From JANNHP01 sp031404455 (GTDB lineage: Bacteria > Planctomycetota > JAJSAM01 > JAJVHW01), in contig JANNHP010000037.1 of NCBI GenBank assembly GCA_031404455.1, positions 1-18,646 on the forward strand: 18,646 bases of DNA, given 5' to 3'. This document shows, piece after piece, positions 14,219-18,646 of this stretch (its first letter is position 1; the number at the start of each line of letters is the position of its first letter). Made by a program: the position numbers and the translations under genes. The notes below the pieces were generated by a model. The model made no database searches, was not told the origin of the DNA, and saw only the letters and a program-made list of their open reading frames with translations.

Positions 14219-14689
14219 TTACCGGGCGACAGCGGGCCGCGACGCGCCGCCGGCCGCGCGAAGGAGGTCGCGTCCGGGCGCCACTCCCGACGGACCGGGC
14301 AGCCACACGCGCTCGGCGGGATGCCAGTAGACGGGGTTGTCGAACACCGTGATCTGCGCGCCGCCCGGCGCCGCGGTCACGACGAAGAGCGCGGTGCAGT
14401 GGACCTCGGTATCGCGCGGCGTACTCGTCGACCCGGAGACGTCGTCGGCGACGTCCACGCGCGCGGCCGAGACGCCGCAGTCGACGAGCAGCGAGTCGGG
14501 GCCCATGTCGGCGATGCGCCAACCGCGGGACTGCGCGTCCTCGCTGATCCGCGTGAGCACGTGCTGCGGCGAGTCGGAGATCCGGCTCCGTGTGGACGTC
14601 GGGACCGGCGCCGTCGCGGGCGAGCGGCAGCCCGCGAGCGCGAACCCGAGGACGAGCGCCGCGAGGCGAGGGAACGAGTGCGTCGACAT
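14219..14689 (-). CDS. Hypothetical lipoprotein (156 aa)
   Basis: The start is at 14689, giving a signal with lipobox ALAGC (Cys about residue 21). A Pro/Ser/Thr linker follows. The mature domain has SPQHVLTRISEDAQSRGWRI, then alternating strands (ADVSGSTSTP, EVHCTALFVV, AQITVFDNPVYWHP). The last 30 residues are Pro/Arg/Ala-rich. Three cysteines occur, two of them in the mature domain, where they might form a disulfide. I do not recognise the family. It lies 43 nt upstream of greA on the same strand and is divergent from the hydrolase gene; no good ribosome site is seen. Confidence 0.75.
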   Translation of the reverse strand: MSTHSFPRLAALVLGFALAGCRSPATAPVPTSTRSRISDSPQHVLTRISEDAQSRGWRIADMGPDSLLVDCGVSAARVDVADDVSGSTSTPRDTEVHCTALFVVTAAPGGAQITVFDNPVYWHPAERVWLPGPSGVAPGRDLLRAAGGASRPAVAR

Positions 14690-14776
14690 GGGAGCGACGC
14701 AGGGACGCGCGTCACCGTGATATGCCGCGCGCGGCGCCGAACTTTCGGGGCGTCGCGGAACGCCCGTGGACGCGGG

Positions 14777-14782
14777 TACGAT
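14777..14782 (+). promoter_or_regulatory. -10-like box TACGAT for the serine hydrolase
   Basis: TACGAT lies 58 nt before the ATG at 14841, implying a leader of about 50 nt that contains the Shine-Dalgarno sequence. The -35 is not clear. Confidence 0.35.
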
Positions 14783-14840
14783 GACCCCGTGCCGCGAGCG
14801 ATCGCCGCCCGCGCGTCGCCGCCGCCAACAGGGAGGGAGA

Positions 14841-15944
14841 ATGACTCGCGCTCGAAGCAGAGTCCTGGCGATCGCCGCCATCGCGATCGCATCGTCGGTT
14901 GCACTCCGGCCGGAGCCGCCTCCGGCACTTGCGAAGGACGCGGATGCGATCGTGCAAGGCGATTCCGGCAAGGCGCTCGACGCGGCGGTGAGGGAGTCGG
15001 CGGACGGCAAGTTCTGGGGTGCGGTGCTCGCCGCGAAGGGCGGGAAGATCCTCCTCGCGAAGGGCTACGGAATGGCGGATCTCGCGGCGAAGCCCGTGAC
15101 GACGAGGAGCCTCTTCGACATCGGCTCGACGAGCAAGCAGTTCACCGCTGCGGCGGTCCTCCGCCTCGCGATGCAGAAGCGTCTCTCGCTCGACGACCCG
15201 ATCTCGAAGCACCTGGCGGACGTGCCCGCCGACAAGGCGAGCGTCACGATCCGTCATCTGCTCCACCATTCGAGCGGGATCCCGTACCCGGCGGATTCCG
15301 CGAAGCTGGCCACGATGGACCGCGACGCCGCCGTGCGCAGCTACCTGGCGACGCCGCTCGCGTCCGATCCCGGATCGAAGTTCGCGTACTCGAACATCGG
15401 CTACCACCTGCTCGCCGCGATCATCGAGCGCGCGTCCGGCGTGTCGTTCGACACGTACCTGCGCGACCAGGTGTTCAAGCCGGCCGGTCTCGCCGACACC
15501 GGCTTCGCGGACGGCGTCGGCCTCGACAAGTCCCGCGCCACCGCTCGCGTCGCGACGATCGACGGCGTCAAGCACCAGTCGACGGCCGTCGTGTACCCGT
15601 GGAACTGGGGACAGCGGGGCGCGACGGGTGTCGTCACGACGGTCCGCGACCTCTTCGCGTGGGATCGTGCCCTGCGCGGGGACAAGATCCTCGACAAGGC
15701 TTCGAAAGCCGTGCTCCACGCCCCCGAACTCGAGCGCTACGCGTGCGGATGGATCATCGAGGAGACCGCCCGCGGCACGAAGCGAGCCTTCCACGGCGGC
15801 ACGACGAACGGCTACGGCTCGCAGTACTCGCGGTGGCTCGACGAGGACGCGGTGGTCGTCGTGCTAGCTCAGGACGAGAAGACCGCCGAGTCGCTCGCCA
15901 CCCGGTTGGGGGAGATCCTGTTCCCGCCCTCCGTGCCGCGCTGA
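14841..15944 (+). CDS. Serine hydrolase, class C beta-lactamase/penicillin-binding-protein fold
   Basis: This 367-aa exported enzyme has a signal peptide (residues 1-31, ending ALA) and the three active-site motifs of the family: S96-T-S-K99 with the nucleophilic serine, Y183-S-N185, and H318-G-G320 in place of KTG. The HxG form is usual in esterases and D-amino-peptidases of the group rather than in true beta-lactamases. It likely hydrolyses an ester, lactam or D-peptide in the periplasm; the substrate is unknown. GGGAGGGAG sits directly before the ATG. Its end is 4 nt from the end of convergent mqnE, leaving no room for a terminator. Confidence 0.92.
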   Translation: MTRARSRVLAIAAIAIASSVALRPEPPPALAKDADAIVQGDSGKALDAAVRESADGKFWGAVLAAKGGKILLAKGYGMADLAAKPVTTRSLFDIGSTSKQFTAAAVLRLAMQKRLSLDDPISKHLADVPADKASVTIRHLLHHSSGIPYPADSAKLATMDRDAAVRSYLATPLASDPGSKFAYSNIGYHLLAAIIERASGVSFDTYLRDQVFKPAGLADTGFADGVGLDKSRATARVATIDGVKHQSTAVVYPWNWGQRGATGVVTTVRDLFAWDRALRGDKILDKASKAVLHAPELERYACGWIIEETARGTKRAFHGGTTNGYGSQYSRWLDEDAVVVVLAQDEKTAESLATRLGEILFPPSVPR

Positions 15945-15948
15945 CGAG

Positions 15949-17073
15949 CTACGCCCGGACCGGCCGCGGCAGCGCCGGATACGGCAGTTCGTTGTAGAGC
16001 GTGTCGCGGCGGTAGGGGACGCGGCCGGCTTCCTCGATCGAGCGGCGGAGGTCCTCCTCCGTCACGTGCTCGGGCGTGCGCGCGCCGGCCATGTGCGTGA
16101 TCTTCTCCTCGACCACGGTGCCGTCGATGTCGTCGCTGCCCATCGTGAGGCAGATCTGCGCGACCTCGAGCGACGTCATGATCCAGTAGGTCTTCACGTG
16201 CTTCACGTTGTCGAGCAGGAGTCGCCCGACGGCGATCTCGCGGATCGAGCTCACGCCGTGGACGATCCCGAGGCGCTGGATCGGCGTGTTCTCGGGGTGG
16301 AAGCGCAGCGGGATGAACGTCATGAAGCCGCCGGTCTCGTCCTGGAGTTCCCGGATGCGCAGCATGTGCGTGACCTTCTCGTCGTCGCGCTCGATGTGGC
16401 CGTGGAGCATCGTGGAGTTCGACTTCACGCCGACCTCGTGCGCGATGCGGTGGACAGCGATCCACTTGTCCGGGCCCATCTTGTCGCGGTAGATCTTCTT
16501 CCAAACGCGGTCGGTCAGGATCTCGGCGCCGCCGCCGGGCAGCGAGCCGAGGCCCGCTTCGAGGAGATCGCGCAGCACCCACGCGTGCGACTTGCCGGCC
16601 AACTCCGCGAAGAAGTCGATCTCGACGGCGGTGAACGCCTTGAGGTGGAGCTCGGGATAGCGCGACTTGATCGCCCGCAGCATCGCGGGGTAGTACTCGT
16701 ACGGGTAGTCGGGGTGGAGCCCGCCCACGATGTGGATCTCGTCGGCGCCCTGGTCGTACGCCTCCTTCGCGCGCGCGAGGATCTCGTCCATCGAGAACTC
16801 GTAGCCGCCCTCGTCGCCGCGCTTCTTCGCGAAGGCACAGAACATGCACGAGAGCTTGCAGAGGTTGGAGTAGTTGATGTGGCGGTTGACGTTGTAGCCC
16901 ACGCGCAGTCCGTTGACGCGACGGTTGGCGAAGTCGGCGAGCTCGCCGAGGGCCGCGATCTCCTTCGTGGCGTAGAGGGCGTTGCCGTCGGCCTCGTCGA
17001 GGCGCTCGCCGCGCTCGACCTTGCGGCGGATCGCAGTGAGGCCGCTGCGGTCGGTCAGGACTTCGAGAGACAT
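15949..17073 (-). CDS. mqnE: Aminofutalosine synthase MqnE (radical SAM)
   Basis: The 374-aa protein has the radical SAM cluster motif CxxxCxxC (Cys72, Cys76, Cys79) in RHINYSNLCKLSCMFCAF, then IHIVGGLHPDYPYEYY and LKAFTAVEIDFFA, which are typical of MqnE within the CofH/MqnC/MqnE group. It joins SAM with 3-[(1-carboxyvinyl)oxy]benzoate to give aminofutalosine, an early step of the futalosine route to menaquinone. MqnC and CofH are the close alternatives; GLHPD and the AFTAVEI stretch favour MqnE. GGAGG lies 6 nt before the ATG at 17073. No other mqn gene is in the window, so the pathway is scattered here. Confidence 0.9.
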   Translation of the reverse strand: MSLEVLTDRSGLTAIRRKVERGERLDEADGNALYATKEIAALGELADFANRRVNGLRVGYNVNRHINYSNLCKLSCMFCAFAKKRGDEGGYEFSMDEILARAKEAYDQGADEIHIVGGLHPDYPYEYYPAMLRAIKSRYPELHLKAFTAVEIDFFAELAGKSHAWVLRDLLEAGLGSLPGGGAEILTDRVWKKIYRDKMGPDKWIAVHRIAHEVGVKSNSTMLHGHIERDDEKVTHMLRIRELQDETGGFMTFIPLRFHPENTPIQRLGIVHGVSSIREIAVGRLLLDNVKHVKTYWIMTSLEVAQICLTMGSDDIDGTVVEEKITHMAGARTPEHVTEEDLRRSIEEAGRVPYRRDTLYNELPYPALPRPVRA

Positions 17074-17140
17074 GGAAACCCTCCGGGGATCGTGGCGCGA
17101 TGATGGGGGCGTCGTCGGGCGAGGACAAGGAAGGCGTGGG

Positions 17141-17146
17141 TAGACT
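17141..17146 (+). promoter_or_regulatory. -10 box TAGACT for the SecD-like gene
   Basis: TAGACT ends 7 nt before the ATG at 17154, identical to the hexamer before the ribbon-helix-helix gene. No -35 is seen. It decides the start in favour of 17154 over an in-frame ATG at 17100, and implies a leaderless transcript. Confidence 0.42.
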
Positions 17147-17153
17147 GCGGGCC

Positions 17154-18038
17154 ATGACGCGAATGCTGAGCGCGGTGATCGTGACGTTGCTCCTCGGCGT
17201 CGCCGCCTCGGCGGGCGACGAGGCGGCGGCACCGACGAAGCTCGTCTACCGGCTCACGACCGAGGCGGGGCGCGAGCCGTCGGGCGACGAGGGACGGACG
17301 GTGGTGGATGTCCTCGCGCGGCGATTCCGTGCGGCAGGCATCGAGGGCATCGAGATCACGCGTTCGAAGACAGTGGGTGAGCTGACGGTTGCCGTCCCCG
17401 CGGCTCTGGCGCCGAAGCTGGACGCGATCAGAGGACTCATCGAGCGCGCGGGGACGCTGGAGTTCCGGATCTGCGCGACGCACGAGGAGACCCGAATCCA
17501 GCGCGTCCTGAGAACACGCACGGACTCGCTGAGACCGCGGGAGCTGCTCGAGTACCTGTGGGTACCGGCCTCGGACGGCGCTCCCGACGTCCTCGTGCTC
17601 ACGCCCGAGCGCGTGGCGAGGGCGGCGCTCGAAGAGTTCATCGCGAAGCAGACGGTGCCGGACCCGGCCGCGACCGCGCGGGCGCGAAAGCGATACGAAG
17701 ACGTCGTCCGCGACGAAGTGTTCACCGGCGACCAGCTCGACAGCGTGAGCGTTCGGTCCGCCACGTGGGGGCACGTCGTGTACTTCGGGTTCAAGGAGGA
17801 TCGCAAGCAACCGTTCGCCGAGTTCACGGCGAGACACGTCGGCGAGGCGGTGGCGATCATCATCGACGGCAAAGTCCACTCGACGCCGAACATCAGATCG
17901 AAGCTGCCGGGCGAAGGCATCATCGAGGGCGGAGGCGAGGGCTTCACCGAGCAGGAGGCGAAGGACATCGCGGCCGTACTCGGCTCGGGATCGATCCCCG
18001 GACGGCTCGTGCGCGTCGTCGCACCGGAGACCAAGTGA
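17154..18038 (+). CDS. SecD-like periplasmic-domain protein (294 aa), no membrane channel
   Basis: After a signal peptide (about residues 1-20, ending ASA) come two regions that look like the SecD periplasmic part. At 45-105, VVDVLARRFRAAGIEGIEI leads to RAGTLEFRI. At 220-283, FTARHVGEAVAIIIDGKVHS, a TPNI, FTEQEAKDIAAVLGSGSIPG and RLV match the SecD end of P1. The six transmembrane helices of SecD are missing, so it is not a translocase subunit by itself. It could bind SecDF or act as a scavenged periplasmic module. Length and context suggest a family of stand-alone SecD-P1 proteins. It overlaps the next, related gene by 4 nt (GTGA). Confidence 0.78.
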   Translation: MTRMLSAVIVTLLLGVAASAGDEAAAPTKLVYRLTTEAGREPSGDEGRTVVDVLARRFRAAGIEGIEITRSKTVGELTVAVPAALAPKLDAIRGLIERAGTLEFRICATHEETRIQRVLRTRTDSLRPRELLEYLWVPASDGAPDVLVLTPERVARAALEEFIAKQTVPDPAATARARKRYEDVVRDEVFTGDQLDSVSVRSATWGHVVYFGFKEDRKQPFAEFTARHVGEAVAIIIDGKVHSTPNIRSKLPGEGIIEGGGEGFTEQEAKDIAAVLGSGSIPGRLVRVVAPETK

Positions 18039-18646
18039 ACCTCGCTACTCCGTCCGTCGGGGCGCTGGGACGCGCGCTCCCGATCGCGATCGCCCTCGTC
18101 GTCGCGGCCTACGCCGCGGCGCCCGCGGCCCGCGCGCTCCGCGACGTCCGCAAGTATCGCTTCGAGGCGTGGGAGGGCGCGCCGGCGCTGACTGAGGAGA
18201 CGACGAAGGCCGCGCTCGAATGCATCGCGAAGCGGTTCGCGCATCCCGGCTACCCCGGCGGTCTGCCGATCCTCGTTCCGAAGGCCGGGGGCGTCGAGCT
18301 GCACTTCGCTCTCGACGGCGCCGAGAACGAGGAGGTCTTCGTCCACCTCGCTGAGCGCCGCGGTCTCGTCGAGTTTCGCGTCCGCGCCGCGACGAAGATG
18401 GAGGACGAGTGGCGCGACAAGCGCTTGAACGAGGGCGCCGCGCCGCCCGAGGGCTACGCGTGGGTCCCCGACGCAGAGAGCACTCTCCAGGCGCTCGTCG
18501 AGACGCCCGAGGCCGCGGCCTACGCGAAGCTCGAAGCGCTGGTCGTGCGGCAGCCGAAGGGAGACGAGAAGGAGACGAAGGAGTGGGAGGACGCGAAGGC
18601 CGAGGTCGCGAAGGTGCTCGCCTCGTCGGTCTTTTCGAACTCCGAC
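18035..18646 (+). CDS. Second SecD-P1-like protein, cut by the window edge
   Basis: A GTG at 18035 overlaps the stop of the previous gene (GTGA), with GGAG 6 nt upstream. The frame is open to the last base, giving 204 residues. An N-terminal hydrophobic stretch (about 11-33) is a signal or anchor. The rest parallels the upstream protein in order: RRGLVEFRVRA against RAGTLEFRICA, GYAWVPDAES against EYLWVPASDG, and SSVFSNSD against DEVFTGDQ. A Lys/Glu-rich helix takes up much of the last 40 residues. The two genes are a tandem duplication and probably a single transcript, with the products possibly pairing. The C-terminal half is outside the window. Confidence 0.75.
   Translation, partial: MNLATPSVGALGRALPIAIALVVAAYAAAPAARALRDVRKYRFEAWEGAPALTEETTKAALECIAKRFAHPGYPGGLPILVPKAGGVELHFALDGAENEEVFVHLAERRGLVEFRVRAATKMEDEWRDKRLNEGAAPPEGYAWVPDAESTLQALVETPEAAAYAKLEALVVRQPKGDEKETKEWEDAKAEVAKVLASSVFSNSD

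Noticed and set aside
14789..14840. GTG start 6 nt after TACGAT before the serine hydrolase
   Set aside because: It is out of frame with the hydrolase, and the ATG at 14841 has a strong ribosome site.
15945..15948. A terminator between the convergent hydrolase and mqnE genes
   Set aside because: Only four bases separate the stops; no hairpin fits without entering the genes.
14168..15997. 609-codon open frame on the plus strand across the lipoprotein and hydrolase genes
   Set aside because: It is Arg-rich without motifs and is out of frame with the SxxK, YxN and HGG motifs of the hydrolase.

Overview
This is an 18.6 kb stretch of high-GC bacterial chromosome, probably from an uncultured Gram-negative organism. 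Four predicted lipoproteins, a DUF3943 protein with a barrel-like tail and a LysM lipoprotein point to an outer membrane. An MqnE-type radical SAM enzyme points to menaquinone synthesis by the futalosine route. The SecD-like orphan proteins and the TMTC-like membrane TPR protein would fit Planctomycetota, Acidobacteriota or a related deep lineage, but the sequence does not settle the phylum. I see no phage, IS element or CRISPR array.

Layout. (1) 1-5006 is an envelope and secreted-protein zone, almost all on the minus strand. It holds a DUF3943 lipoprotein, a 41-aa lipoprotein, a decayed strip with remnants of two genes (one a DUF1801 tail), and a 710-aa secreted protein of unknown function built from two copies of the same module. 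(2) 5007-9516 looks like an accessory patch. Three copies of a mosaic repeat, the last running into the 3' end of tRNA-Asn, enclose genes of mixed orientation: a flavin monooxygenase with an MmcQ/YjbR protein, a ribbon-helix-helix gene coupled to an 80-aa partner, and two orphans. (3) 9634-11243 carries a DadA/PuuB-like amine oxidase and a small Cys-containing protein, both on the minus strand. Between them lies a 102-nt element that folds on paper into a three-way junction closed by a 20-bp stem. (4) 11342-14689 carries a TMTC-like membrane protein coupled to a LysM lipoprotein, a 17-bp hairpin, then greA and another lipoprotein on the minus strand. (5) 14841-18646 carries a class-C beta-lactamase-fold hydrolase convergent with mqnE. 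Beyond them are two overlapping SecD-like paralogues, the second cut by the window edge.

Translation signals fall into two groups. Genes at 1930, 2290, 5006, 6724, 7963, 14841 and 17073 have Shine-Dalgarno sequences. Starts at 5460, 7768, 11342 and 17154 lack a good one but have a TAnnnT hexamer 6-8 nt upstream, which suggests leaderless mRNAs.

The best candidates for something undescribed are the three-way-junction element (10881-10982), the tRNA-Asn-linked mosaic repeat with its enclosed genes, and the two-module secreted protein. All calls come from reading the sequence; no database search was run.
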